Shown here piece by piece: positions 1 to 8,048 of a stretch of 64,000 nt of DNA. The DNA is from JAAYCI01 sp031551695. Its GTDB lineage: Bacteria > Bacillota > Clostridia > Oscillospirales > Ruminococcaceae. The notes beneath the pieces are model-generated. The model searched no databases. It was not told the DNA's origin and saw only the letters and a list, made by a program, of their open reading frames with translations. The position numbers were made by a program, and so were the translations under genes. Numbering within the stretch: the first letter of the stretch is position 1; every line of letters begins with the position of its first letter. The stretch covers positions 106,064 to 170,063 of the forward strand of contig JAVBNG010000016.1 of assembly GCA_031551695.1 (NCBI GenBank). Reading direction: 5' to 3'.

Positions 1-378
1 GATTGCCAGCTCTTTTTGCTTGCAGCATGTTAAAAACACTGTCTCCACCAGCTCCAGCGCGCGCACCGAAATTTTACCGGAGATGGACGCGCGCACCCGG
101 TGCGCCTTATCCTCCTCCGTGGCAATGGGCCGCATGGCAAACAGCGTGGGCTGTGCCGCGAACTCCGCCACGACGTCCACCGGCTTCGCCTTGCCATACA
201 CCGCGTGATACACGCAGCAATACAGCCCCGGCAGGCTGCCGTCGTACACCAAAATTTCGTCAGACGATTTGATAGTGAGTGTTTTAAGATTTTTTTGTGT
301 GATTTCTGCTTTGTTCCGGCTGCCAGCCGCCGCAATCCTTTCCACACCCGCGCCGCTCACATCGCCTTCGCCAAACAT
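1..378 (-). CDS. Putative DNA repair protein of the TIGR03915 type (3' part cut by window edge)
   Basis: The first 126 codons are visible and the stop lies beyond position 1. Reading from the ATG at 378 gives a region with ILVYDGSLPGLYCCVYHAVY, then QPTLFAMRPIATEEDKAHRV, which I recognise as the N-terminal part of the TIGR03915 putative DNA repair family, the usual partner of the TIGR03916 radical SAM protein. The start overlaps the end of that upstream gene by 22 bp, so the two are almost certainly co-transcribed and translationally coupled. The biochemical activity of the family is not established as far as I know. The pairing, not a motif, supports the repair role. The start could also be a GTG a few codons downstream. 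Confidence 0.8.
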   Translation of the reverse strand, partial: MFGEGDVSGAGVERIAAAGSRNKAEITQKNLKTLTIKSSDEILVYDGSLPGLYCCVYHAVYGKAKPVDVVAEFAAQPTLFAMRPIATEEDKAHRVRASISGKISVRALELVETVFLTCCKQKELAI

Positions 379-1706
379 TGCACAGCCTCCTCTGCCGCGG
401 CGGCAACGGCCAGCGCCTCCGCGTTTTGGGGCATGCCCTTCGGCGGCAGGGCCAGCGTTTGCCCCGCGCTGCCGAACATACTCAACTGTTCCGCACCCAT
501 GGCAAATATTTTCGGGTCGATCAGCGCCTTCACGGTTGCCTCGCGGCTGGTTTGCACGCCAAGGGGCGTGTCGCCGGTAACGATAAAATACTGCGCCCGC
601 TTCAGCACCACGCCCATGCGCTTTAATTCCGCCATGCCAAGCCGGCCGCTTCTGCGCGCCAGCACAATGCGCGCCGCACTGCGCGGCCCAATGCCGGGCA
701 CGCGCAGCAAATCCTCCCGCGGCGCGCGGTTCACGTCCACCGGGAAAAAGTACATATTGTGCACGGCCCAATTGCATTTCGGGTCCAGATACGGGTTGAA
801 GTTCGGCGAATTTTCGTTTAATATCTCGTCCGCCTCAAACTGGTATTGGCGCAGCAGCCAGTCCGCCTGGTACAGGCGGTGCTCCCGCAGCAGCGGCGGC
901 TTCGTGTCCACACTGGGCAGCAGCGTGTCTTCCATCACCGGCACATAGGCCGAATAAAACACGCGTTTCAAATTATATTTTTCATACAGCCCCGCCGCCA
1001 GTTTCAAGATACGGTAGTCGCTTTCCGGGCTTGCCCCCACAATCATCTGGGTGGCTTGCCCCGCCGAGGCGAAGGTGGGCGCGTTCCGGTACAGCGCCAG
1101 CTCCTGCCCGTTTTGCCGGATGCCGTTTTTGATGAGGCCCATGGGCTCCATAATGGCCTTTTTTGTTTTGCCCGGCGCCAGCAGTTTTAGGCTCTCTTCG
1201 CTGGGCATCTCAATATTCACGCTCAGGCGGTCCGCCACCAGGCCCAGCCGCCAAACCAGCTCCGGCGACGCGCCGGGGATGGCTTTCGCGTGGATATAGC
1301 CCCAAAAATCATATTTTTTGCGCAGCAGTTCCAGCGTTTTGATCATGCGCTCCATGGTGTAATCCGGGTTTTGAATGACACCGCTGGACAAAAACAGCCC
1401 CTCAATGTAATTCCGCCGGTAAAACTGCACGGTCAGCTCCGCCAGTTCCTCCGGCGCGAACTCCGCGCGCTCCACGTCGTTCGTGCGGCGGTTCACGCAA
1501 TATTTGCAGTCATACACACAGTCGTTGGAAAGCAGCACCTTCAGCAGCGTAACGCACCGCCCGTCGGCGGAAAAGCTGTGGCAGCAGCCAAACACATTGG
1601 TATTGCCAAGTCCTCCCTTGTTTTTGCGGTCCGCGCCGGAGGAGGTGCACGCCGCATCGTATTTTGCGCCGTTCGCCAGTATTTCCAGCTTTTTTGCAAG
1701 GTCCAT
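357..1706 (-). CDS. Putative DNA modification/repair radical SAM protein (TIGR03916 type)
   Basis: 449 residues. The radical SAM cluster motif C-x3-C-x2-C is seen as CVYDCKYC at residues 63-70, preceded by a cysteine-containing lead (residues 40-51). The C-terminal part has a helix-hairpin-helix segment, VPGIGPRSAARIVLARR, suited to DNA binding. I chose the ATG at 1706 because it follows AGGAGG with normal spacing and begins MDLAKKLEIL, typical for the family; a longer reading frame to 1787 adds only an unlikely Arg/Cys-rich extension. The next gene overlaps its end. Both lie downstream of the S24 regulator on the same strand (204 bp gap), which suggests DNA-damage control, though I see no copy of that regulator's operator directly before this gene. 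Confidence 0.88.
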   Translation of the reverse strand: MDLAKKLEILANGAKYDAACTSSGADRKNKGGLGNTNVFGCCHSFSADGRCVTLLKVLLSNDCVYDCKYCVNRRTNDVERAEFAPEELAELTVQFYRRNYIEGLFLSSGVIQNPDYTMERMIKTLELLRKKYDFWGYIHAKAIPGASPELVWRLGLVADRLSVNIEMPSEESLKLLAPGKTKKAIMEPMGLIKNGIRQNGQELALYRNAPTFASAGQATQMIVGASPESDYRILKLAAGLYEKYNLKRVFYSAYVPVMEDTLLPSVDTKPPLLREHRLYQADWLLRQYQFEADEILNENSPNFNPYLDPKCNWAVHNMYFFPVDVNRAPREDLLRVPGIGPRSAARIVLARRSGRLGMAELKRMGVVLKRAQYFIVTGDTPLGVQTSREATVKALIDPKIFAMGAEQLSMFGSAGQTLALPPKGMPQNAEALAVAAAAEEAVQCLAKAM

Positions 1707-1910
1707 GGCCTGCCGCCTCCTTTCTCCGGCAGCGGTGCACACACAGCCCCGCCGCAACGATAACACAAACACAGCCCCACCGGCCACCCGGGAAGCCGCC
1801 TATATCGGCTATCGTAGACACCAACCGCCGCACAGGCACACCTGCGGCAGAACTTCATGCTTTGAAGAAACCGGCGGCGTGTTTGCCATTGCGCACCGCA
1901 CGCAAACGCG

Positions 1911-2525
1911 CTACCAGCGCGTTTTGGTCTCCACAACTTTTCCCGCGATGTACAGATGGTCCAGTTCCTCGCCGGAAAGGATCTTCGTTTCGTATGCCGG
2001 GTTGAACGGCTGCAAAATCACCGCGTTCCCTTTGCGCAAAAACCGCTTCAGGGTGCCCTCTTCGTCGCCATATACAATCACACCAAGGTCGCCGTCGTCC
2101 AGCGTGGTTTGCTTGCGCACCAGGGCGAGGTCGCCATCGTGGATGCGCGGCTCCATCGAATCGCCCTTCACCACAAGGTAAAAATAGCTTTCCGGGTCCC
2201 GTACGGTGGCGGCGGCTTCACCCAAATCCTCGGCAAAGGCCAGCGCGCCGTAGCCCGCGCGCACACTGCCCACCACAGGCACCATAGCTTCACTTGCGGG
2301 CATATACGGCCGCACCTCGCCCACAAGCGCCCCTTCGCGGCCCAGCAAAACATCCACCGACACGCCAAAATATTCCGCCAGCCGCATCAGGGTAATGGGG
2401 TCCGGCGAGGAGCGCCCGGTTTCCCATTTGCCCACGGCCTGCTGCGTAACACCCAGGCGGTTTGCCAGCTCTGCCTGCGTAACACCCTTTTGGTTGCGCA
2501 ATTGGCGCAGTTTTAAAGAAGACAT
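1911..2525 (-). CDS. XRE-family repressor with LexA-like S24 autoprotease domain
   Basis: 204 residues. Residues about 5-60 form an XRE helix-turn-helix (GVTQAELANRLGVTQQAVGK). Residues about 80-200 are a peptidase S24 domain with the catalytic pair Ser123 (GDSMEP) and Lys160 (GTLKRF), 37 residues apart as in LexA. An Ala90-Gly91 bond in VGSVRAGYG is the likely self-cleavage site. This is the architecture of phage CI/C2-type repressors and of some bacterial damage regulators; it lacks the winged-helix DNA-binding domain of true LexA. The gene lies divergent to a small membrane protein, with two matched operators between them, so it should repress itself and that gene until RecA-stimulated cleavage. 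The last step is inference from the family. Confidence 0.9.
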   Translation of the reverse strand: MSSLKLRQLRNQKGVTQAELANRLGVTQQAVGKWETGRSSPDPITLMRLAEYFGVSVDVLLGREGALVGEVRPYMPASEAMVPVVGSVRAGYGALAFAEDLGEAAATVRDPESYFYLVVKGDSMEPRIHDGDLALVRKQTTLDDGDLGVIVYGDEEGTLKRFLRKGNAVILQPFNPAYETKILSGEELDHLYIAGKVVETKTRW

Positions 2526-2635
2526 TGCGCTCCTCCTGTTTCTTTTTCAATAATATCGGGAACCAAAGGCGGCACAGATACACCGCGCCGTGGCTTCCGT
2601 GGTTTGCGTCTTTCCCATAAAATTTCCACAACCAC

Positions 2636-2664
2636 AGTATACAACTATTTGTTGTGTTTGTAAA
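2636..2664 (-). promoter_or_regulatory. Promoter of the S24 regulator gene
   Basis: On the minus strand TTTACA (2659-2664) is followed after 17 bases by TATACT (2636-2641). The operator at 2641-2655 occupies the spacer, so the regulator probably represses its own transcription. Confidence 0.75.
2641..2655. promoter_or_regulatory. Operator O1, ACAAC-N5-GTTGT
   Basis: ACAACTATTTGTTGT is an inverted repeat with 5-bp arms. It shares arms and spacing with the site at 2700-2714 and lies within the spacer of the minus-strand promoter. No other ACAAC-N5-GTTGT was noticed elsewhere in the window. Confidence 0.75.
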
Positions 2665-2693
2665 GTGAAATGTAAAAAATTTTGTTTTTGCGC

Positions 2694-2722
2694 TTGACAA
2701 CAACCTTTGGTTGTGTTAGGCT
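2694..2722 (+). promoter_or_regulatory. Promoter of the small membrane protein gene
   Basis: TTGACA (2694-2699), 17-base spacer, then a weak -10 TAGGCT (2717-2722). The operator at 2700-2714 fills the spacer. The perfect -35 with a poor -10 suits a promoter that is kept low by a repressor. Confidence 0.65.
2700..2714. promoter_or_regulatory. Operator O2, ACAACC-TTT-GGTTGT
   Basis: Perfect inverted repeat with 6-bp arms and a 3-base centre, 59 bp from O1 centre to centre. It lies inside the spacer of the plus-strand promoter, mirroring O1. Confidence 0.78.
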
Positions 2723-2757
2723 GAGCTTACGAAATAAAGTTGTGCGGAGGCAAAGCC

Positions 2758-3075
2758 ATGCGCGTAAAAACACTCCAATTCCTATACCGGTGCGCGGCCC
2801 TTGTGGCAGGGCTCGCCGCGTTCCTTCTCGTAGACGCCGCCATTATCGGCACCATGCCGTGGCCCGTGGCCGCGCTGCTTTTGCCTGGTGCGCTGTACGC
2901 GGTTTACCGCTTGTTTACAGCCGCCGAGCGGCTGGAGCGAAAACAGCGCCACGCCGGTCGGCACCCCCACGGCGCCCAGGCCCGGCCGCGCCGGGCGCAC
3001 AGCTTGCAGCCCGCGGTCGTTCACACCGCTATGCCAACACCTGCGCCTTCTTCGGCGCCGCGCCGCGCCGCGTAA
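2758..3075 (+). CDS. Small two-helix membrane protein, candidate damage-response effector
   Basis: 105 residues from the ATG at 2758, which follows GCGGAGG. Two hydrophobic segments are visible (about residues 8-31 and 36-54), then a basic, Arg/His/Ala-rich tail of about 50 residues. I do not recognise the family. It is transcribed divergently from the XRE/S24 regulator, and an operator lies inside its promoter. Membrane proteins of this size under S24 or LexA control are often division inhibitors or holin-like proteins, so a damage-induced effector is possible, but nothing in the sequence proves it. A strong terminator follows directly. Confidence 0.6.
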   Translation: MRVKTLQFLYRCAALVAGLAAFLLVDAAIIGTMPWPVAALLLPGALYAVYRLFTAAERLERKQRHAGRHPHGAQARPRRAHSLQPAVVHTAMPTPAPSSAPRRAA

Positions 3076-3105
3076 TCCTATTGCCGCCTTACCCAGCACC
3101 ATATA

Positions 3106-3146
3106 AAAAACACGCGTTTGCCCGCAAAGCCAAACGCGTGTTTTTA
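3106..3146 (+). terminator. Intrinsic terminator after the small membrane protein gene
   Basis: AACACGCGTTTG (3109-3120) pairs with CAAACGCGTGTT (3131-3142), followed by a T-rich tract. A-runs on the other side make it bidirectional, serving folT too. Confidence 0.85.
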
Positions 3147-3278
3147 TTTGCTCATACAAAATCGGTCATAACGCTATGCCGGCCGCCAAAACGCTTGGCC
3201 ATTTTCGCCCGACCGCCCATTCCCGCAAACAGGTGGCAGCGCAAAACCCCGACGGTTTCCGGACAGCCGGCGCGGCCT

Positions 3279-3842
3279 TCAGCGGCTTTTCGCCCCCGCA
3301 AGCTTCGCCTTTTGCGGCTCCAGCACCTTCAAAAGAAAAAACAGCATCGCCGTGTTGATGGGCAGCAAAACCAGATTGGTGGGAATGCGCGCGGCAATCA
3401 CAGCTAAAAACGCCTTGCCGTACATCAACTGCAGCCACATGGGGTTCAACAAAAAGCTGATAATAACCGTGGACGTGGCGCAAGCGCAAAGGGTGCGCCA
3501 CAGTTTTACCGGGCGGTTCCACAGCCAGCAGCCGTAAATGATGCCGTCTGCAAAAGCGCTGACGGTAAAGCCGATGAAATAGGCGCCGGTGGGCCTGATG
3601 AGAAAGCCGAGGATGTCCACCACAACAGCGGCCATGCCCGCAACCAGTGGGCCATACATGAACCCGGCAATGGCCGTTGTCAAAAAGGTAAAGCTGATGC
3701 GCAACAACTCGCCCACGGGCACAGACACAAATTTCAGCACCGTGCCAACAGCGGCCAAAATGCCCGCGCCGGTAAGGCTGCGCAGTTTTTTAATTTGGCC
3801 CGCAGCGCCAAGCCAAAAGTTCACAAAACTATTTTCGGACAC
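3279..3842 (-). CDS. folT: Folate-type ECF transporter S component
   Basis: 187 residues with about five or six hydrophobic helices and the S-component pattern in which RISFTFLTTAIAGFMYGP is followed by a short loop and further helices. It should bind folate at the membrane and work with a shared ECF energising module (EcfA/A'/T) encoded elsewhere. The start is GTG at 3842, after AGGAGG with a 7-base gap. The upstream THF riboswitch at 3937-4040 supports the folate substrate strongly; family recognition alone would leave other vitamins possible. The gene appears to be transcribed alone from the promoter at 4098-4126. Confidence 0.88.
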   Translation of the reverse strand: MSENSFVNFWLGAAGQIKKLRSLTGAGILAAVGTVLKFVSVPVGELLRISFTFLTTAIAGFMYGPLVAGMAAVVVDILGFLIRPTGAYFIGFTVSAFADGIIYGCWLWNRPVKLWRTLCACATSTVIISFLLNPMWLQLMYGKAFLAVIAARIPTNLVLLPINTAMLFFLLKVLEPQKAKLAGAKSR

Positions 3843-3936
3843 AAAAATACCTCCTTAATTACGCGACACATCGCAATAAAAGACGGATGCCACATAATGG
3901 AGGTTTCGCCGTTCGGGGCGTCTACACTGCTATTAT

Positions 3937-4040
3937 GCGACAGCGGGATGCAGAATACGCACCGCAAGCCAAAAGGCCTTTCGTCCGCCCGGCAACTCCC
4001 CGTCCGTGCGGCACTTTACGCGCGCAAACCTACTCTGCCT
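3937..4040 (-). promoter_or_regulatory. THF (tetrahydrofolate) riboswitch
   Basis: Minus strand. The leader of folT contains the hallmark pieces of the THF-I aptamer in order: GAGUAG near the 5' end (about 4031-4036), then AAGUGCCG, GGGAGUUGCC, ACGAAAGGC, GCGGUG, and GCAUCC near the 3' end (about 3944-3949). The class is known upstream of folT and folate biosynthesis genes in Clostridia. About 95 bases separate it from the start codon. A small GCGA/UCGC hairpin just before the ribosome binding site may form part of the expression platform. Binding of reduced folate should lower folT expression. Confidence 0.85.
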
Positions 4041-4097
4041 TGTTCAGTTGGTTCCGAAGACAGCCTGCCAGCGCAGCTGGGCACTGCCTTCCAGTGA

Positions 4098-4126
4098 ATT
4101 ATACATCGCGCAAAACCGTTTGTACA
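4098..4126 (-). promoter_or_regulatory. Promoter of the folT leader
   Basis: Minus strand TGTACA (4121-4126), 17-base spacer, TATAAT (4098-4103). The predicted transcription start, near 4091, is about 50 bases before the riboswitch. Confidence 0.7.
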
Positions 4127-4341
4127 TACTTTTCGGATTTATTTATTTTTTAACAAATTTTTGCCAGGGTTTTTGTTGTTCTGTGGCGAATTCCACCAAT
4201 TTTTTTAGCCTTCGCCTATGCCTGTCTTCCGCGCAAAAAAGCTGTATTTTCGCTGCCGTTTTGTGTTATATTTATAGTTGCCACCGGCACCAGAGTGGCA
4301 AAGCGCCCCCCTGCGCCACCAAATGAAAAGAAGTGATAATA

Positions 4342-6057
4342 ATGATAAAATTCAGCGATTGGGAGTACATTCGCCCGGACACGGACAAGGCCGTGCAGGC
4401 GCTTTCGCACATGGCCGAGGTTTTGGAAAACGCAAAAAACCCCGCCGTGGTACTGGAATGCTACGCCGAGGCCTCCCATGTGCTGGACGACATGGCCACC
4501 GCCGCCACCATCGCGTCCATTCGCCATACGGTAGACACCACCGACGCCTTTTACGCCGCCGAAAACGACTATTTTGACGAGCGCACGCCGCTGATAACCG
4601 ACAAAACCCTGTCGTTTTACCGCGCGCTTTTGGCAAACCCTTATAAAGAGGCGTTGGCGGGGCACTACGGCGAGATTCTGCTGCAGAAAATGGAGCTGGC
4701 CGTAAAAAGCAGCGACGAACGCCTGATTCCGCTGCAGCAACAGGAAAATGCCCTGGAGACCCAGTACGAAAAGCTGTACGCCGGCGCAAAGATCCCCTTC
4801 GACGGCAAAGAGCTTACCGTGGCACAGTTGGGCCCGTACAAAGAAAGCACCAATGCAGCCACGCGCCGCGCCGCATTTGAGGCGGAGGGCAAGTTTTTCG
4901 ACGGCTGCCGCGAGGAACTGGACGACCTTTACACCCGCCTGGTGGATAACCGCACCCAGCAGGCTAAAACCCTCGGCTACGCCGATTTCACCGCCCTTGG
5001 CGACATCCGCATGGAGCGCCTTGGCTACACCCGGGCGGATATCCGCGCCTGCCGCGCCGAAATTTCCGCGGGCGTCGTTCCCTTTGCCGCACGTATGAAG
5101 CAAAACCAGACGGCGCGCCTTGGGCTGCCTTCACTCAAGTTCCAGGACAACACCCTCGCTTTTAAAGACGGCAACCCCACGCCGAAGGGCACGCCGGAAG
5201 AAATTTTGGCCTCCGGGCGCAAGATGTACCACGAGCTTTCACCCGAAACAACCACGTTTATTGATTTCATGATGGAAGGCGGCCTGTTCGACGTGCTGGC
5301 AAAGCCCGGCAAGGCCCCCGGCGGCTACTGCACCTCTATCCCCTGCTACAAAAGCCCGTTCATTTTCTCGAATTTCAACGGCACCGCGGGCGACGTGGAC
5401 GTGCTGACCCATGAGGCGGGCCACGCCTTCCAGGCGTATTTGGCCGCGAAGGAGGACCTGCCGCCGGAGCTGCGCAGCCCGGGCCTTGAAAGCTGCGAGA
5501 TCCACTCCATGAGCATGGAGTTTTTGACCGCGCCGTTCCACCATTTGTTTTTCAGCTACGAGACGGACAAATACACCCTTTCCCACGCCGAGGACGCTTT
5601 GTATTTCCTGCCATACGGCTGCATGGTGGACGAATTCCAGGACGAAGTGTACACCCGCGGGCATTTGACGGCGGAAGAGCGCAACACCCTTTGGCTGGAG
5701 CTGGAACAGAAATACCGCCCGTGGGTAAATTTCGACGGCCTGCCTTTTTACACACGGGGCGCCGGCTGGCAACGCCAACTGCACATTTACACCGCGCCTT
5801 TCTATTACATCGACTACGTGCTGGCCTCGGCCGTTGCCCTGCAGTTTTTTCTGGCGGCGGGCCAAAACCGCGGCGACGCGTGGCAAAAATACCTCACGCT
5901 GACAAAGCAGGCCGGGCGCCTTTCTTACACGGACCTGGTGCACTCCGCCGGGCTGAAAACGCCCTTCGAGCCGGGTGTGATGGAAGACATCAGCAAGCAG
6001 GTGGCCGGCTGGGCGGCGGGGTTTGAAGCTTCCCACGGCCTTGGCGCGAAAACGTAA
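4342..6057 (+). CDS. M3-family oligoendopeptidase (PepF-like)
   Basis: 571 residues, near the usual length for M3 oligoendopeptidases. The zinc motif HEAGH is at residues 357-361, followed after about 25 residues by a conserved glutamate region (SCEIHSMSMEFL). This cytosolic metallopeptidase cleaves short peptides; no signal peptide is seen. The ATG at 4342 is preferred to a GTG nine bases upstream because it gives MIKFSDWEY, the usual beginning, and is better placed after GAAAAGAAG. It stands alone between folT (divergent) and a methyltransferase on the same strand 84 bp downstream. It could help digest peptides imported by the Opp system, but this is inference. Confidence 0.92.
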   Translation: MIKFSDWEYIRPDTDKAVQALSHMAEVLENAKNPAVVLECYAEASHVLDDMATAATIASIRHTVDTTDAFYAAENDYFDERTPLITDKTLSFYRALLANPYKEALAGHYGEILLQKMELAVKSSDERLIPLQQQENALETQYEKLYAGAKIPFDGKELTVAQLGPYKESTNAATRRAAFEAEGKFFDGCREELDDLYTRLVDNRTQQAKTLGYADFTALGDIRMERLGYTRADIRACRAEISAGVVPFAARMKQNQTARLGLPSLKFQDNTLAFKDGNPTPKGTPEEILASGRKMYHELSPETTTFIDFMMEGGLFDVLAKPGKAPGGYCTSIPCYKSPFIFSNFNGTAGDVDVLTHEAGHAFQAYLAAKEDLPPELRSPGLESCEIHSMSMEFLTAPFHHLFFSYETDKYTLSHAEDALYFLPYGCMVDEFQDEVYTRGHLTAEERNTLWLELEQKYRPWVNFDGLPFYTRGAGWQRQLHIYTAPFYYIDYVLASAVALQFFLAAGQNRGDAWQKYLTLTKQAGRLSYTDLVHSAGLKTPFEPGVMEDISKQVAGWAAGFEASHGLGAKT

Positions 6058-6141
6058 TGCCGGTGTGGCACAATTGCCGCTTTCACCCCAGCGCCGCACA
6101 GCGGCGAGATTGACAGCCGCGGCGCGCGGCCCGAGAAACCG

Positions 6142-6942
6142 ATGAAAGAAATAGACGCAAACAAACACGCGTGGGGCCAGGTCTCCGAAGAGCACTATTA
6201 CGCCTTTAAACGGCGTTTCCTCGCGGGGGAACACCGCTTTAACCCGTACATTGAACAAGAGCTGGGGCTTTTGCACGGCAAGGATGTCATCCACTTGCAG
6301 TGCAACACCGGGGCCGACACCATTTTGCTGGCGCAAAAGGCCAACAGCGCCGTGGGCGTAGACCTGGTGCCGGACAATATCCGCTACGCCACGCTTCTTG
6401 CGGCGGACCTTGGCGTTGCCAACGCCCGTTTTATTGAGAGCGACATCATGGATTTTATGGACAAGCACGATGAAAAATACGACGTGGTGTTTGTGAGCGA
6501 AGGCGCCGTTTGCTGGTTGCCGGACCTTGTGCGGTGGGCAAAAACCATCCGCCATTTGCTGCGCGACGGCGGCTTTTTCTACATGTTCGACTCCCACCCC
6601 TTCTTCATGATGCTGGACGAGACAAAACTGGCCCACGGCGAATATGACGTAAAATACCCGTACTTTGGCAAGGCGCCGGATGTAGACGACTCCATCGGCG
6701 GCTACGCCAGCGAGCGAAAATACGGCGTTGAGGCGTACTCCTGGCAGCACACCGTGGGCGATTACCTCAACGCCCTTGCCGGCGCGGGCATGCATGTGGA
6801 ATTCTTCCATGAGTTCGAGGAAAATTTCTTCGATTCCGGCGGCCTAACGGACCTTGGCGGCGGCCTTTACAATATCCCGCTCAACACGGGCAAGTTCCCC
6901 ATGTCGTTCAGCTTACGCGCCACACCCACGCCGCGAAAATAA
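6142..6942 (+). CDS. Class I SAM-dependent methyltransferase
   Basis: 266 residues. The SAM-binding region is VIHLQCNTGADTILLAQ (motif I, replacing the common GxGxG with QCNTGAD), followed by the acidic end of the next strand, VGVDLVPDN, and NARFIESD. The substrate cannot be told. The C-terminal half has aromatic-rich stretches (HVEFFHEFEENFFDSGG) seen in small-molecule or protein methyltransferases of Firmicutes. The ATG at 6142 has only a weak ribosome binding site. A terminator shared with metA follows. Confidence 0.8.
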   Translation: MKEIDANKHAWGQVSEEHYYAFKRRFLAGEHRFNPYIEQELGLLHGKDVIHLQCNTGADTILLAQKANSAVGVDLVPDNIRYATLLAADLGVANARFIESDIMDFMDKHDEKYDVVFVSEGAVCWLPDLVRWAKTIRHLLRDGGFFYMFDSHPFFMMLDETKLAHGEYDVKYPYFGKAPDVDDSIGGYASERKYGVEAYSWQHTVGDYLNALAGAGMHVEFFHEFEENFFDSGGLTDLGGGLYNIPLNTGKFPMSFSLRATPTPRK

Positions 6943-6956
6943 ACGCAAAATCAGAA

Positions 6957-6991
6957 AAGCGCCCCTGCCGAAAGGCCGGGGCGCTTCATTT
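6957..6991. terminator. Bidirectional terminator between methyltransferase and metA
   Basis: AAGCGCCCC (6957-6965) pairs with GGGGCGCTT (6978-6986), then CATTTTT on the plus strand; an A-rich lead gives U residues on the other strand. Confidence 0.85.
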
Positions 6992-7009
6992 TTCCACATT
7001 CAAGTTCTC

Positions 7010-7927
7010 TCAGTCCAGCCTTGTCAAATCGAACGGCGTGGTTTGGTACACATAATAGTTCAGCCAGTTGGAATACAGCAAATTGCCGTGGCTGCGCCAG
7101 CGGAACAAAATGCCTTCTTCGGGGTCGTCGTTCCGGTAATAATGCCGGGGCAGGGCGGGGGAAAGGCCGCGGGAGGTGTCGCGCAGGTACTCGTTTTGTA
7201 GCGTTTCTTTATCATATTCCATGTGGCCAAGAATGTAGATTTCGCGGCCGTTTTCGGTGCTCAGCAAATGGATGCCCGCTTCCCCGCTGTCGGCCAAAAC
7301 CCGCAGGGCGGGCACCTTTGCCACGTCCGCCGCGGCAACGCCCGCGTGGCGTGAATGGGGCACGTAAAAATATTCGTCGAAGCCGCGCACCAGCGGGTTC
7401 GACGGCCGCACCACCCGGTGCTCGTACACGCCGGACAGTTTCTCCGGCAGCATTTCCTTGTCGATGCCGTAGTGGTAATACAGCCCGGCCAGCGCCCCCC
7501 AGCACAGGTAGATGGTGGAGTACACATTGTGCTTGGCAAATTCAAACAAATCGCACATCTCCGCCCAATAGTCCACGTCCTCGTAGGCCATGTGCTCCAG
7601 CGGCGCGCCGGTGATGATCATCCCGTCGAACCGGCTGCGCTTCACTTCGTCCAGGGTTTTGTAAAACGCGGCCAGGTGGGCGGCGCCGGTGTTTTTGCTT
7701 TCGTGGCTTTCCGTACGCAGCAGCGTAAGGCGCACCTGCAAAGGCGAATTCGCCAGCACCCGCGACAGCTGCGTCTCCGTCACGATTTTTTCCGGCATCA
7801 GATTTACGATCAATATTTCCAGCGGGCGAATGTCCTGGCTTTGGGCGCGCTCATGGGGCATCACGAAAATATTTTCGTCCTGCAGCGCCGTGTAGGCCGG
7901 CAAATCCTTCGGGATGATGAGCGGCAT
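7010..7927 (-). CDS. metA: Homoserine O-acetyltransferase
   Basis: 305 residues, full length for the MetA/HTS family. The catalytic Cys142 is in IYLCWGA and the His/Glu region follows (HSRHAGV and ENGREIYILGHMEYD). Residue 111 is Glu in GAPLEHM. In this family Glu111 gives acetyl-CoA specificity and Gly gives succinyl-CoA, so the product should be O-acetyl-L-homoserine. This fits the upstream metY, which uses exactly that intermediate. The start at 7927 follows GAGGAG with good spacing. The gene is 121 bp downstream of metY on the same strand and is probably co-transcribed. Confidence 0.95.
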   Translation of the reverse strand: MPLIIPKDLPAYTALQDENIFVMPHERAQSQDIRPLEILIVNLMPEKIVTETQLSRVLANSPLQVRLTLLRTESHESKNTGAAHLAAFYKTLDEVKRSRFDGMIITGAPLEHMAYEDVDYWAEMCDLFEFAKHNVYSTIYLCWGALAGLYYHYGIDKEMLPEKLSGVYEHRVVRPSNPLVRGFDEYFYVPHSRHAGVAAADVAKVPALRVLADSGEAGIHLLSTENGREIYILGHMEYDKETLQNEYLRDTSRGLSPALPRHYYRNDDPEEGILFRWRSHGNLLYSNWLNYYVYQTTPFDLTRLD

Positions 7928-8048
7928 GTCTTCTCCTCTTTTCCGGTTGTGCTTGCACTTGCGCCGGGGCAGGGCGGCGCCTACTTGCGCCTCCCATTAT
8001 TACAGACATTTTAACATAAAACTACGTCATTTTTATGAAACTTTGCGC

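Noticed and set aside
2682..3407. 241-codon plus-strand frame overlapping the small membrane protein and folT
   Set aside because: It runs antisense through folT, is Arg/Pro-rich and has no supported start.
3841..3936. Second THF aptamer next to the first
   Set aside because: GUAG and GCAUCC words recur, but the middle conserved segments (AAGUGCC, GGGAGUUGCC) are absent, so it is more likely expression platform.
5239..6810. 523-codon frame opposite the peptidase and methyltransferase genes
   Set aside because: It spans two well-supported genes on the other strand and has no recognisable motif or ribosome binding site.
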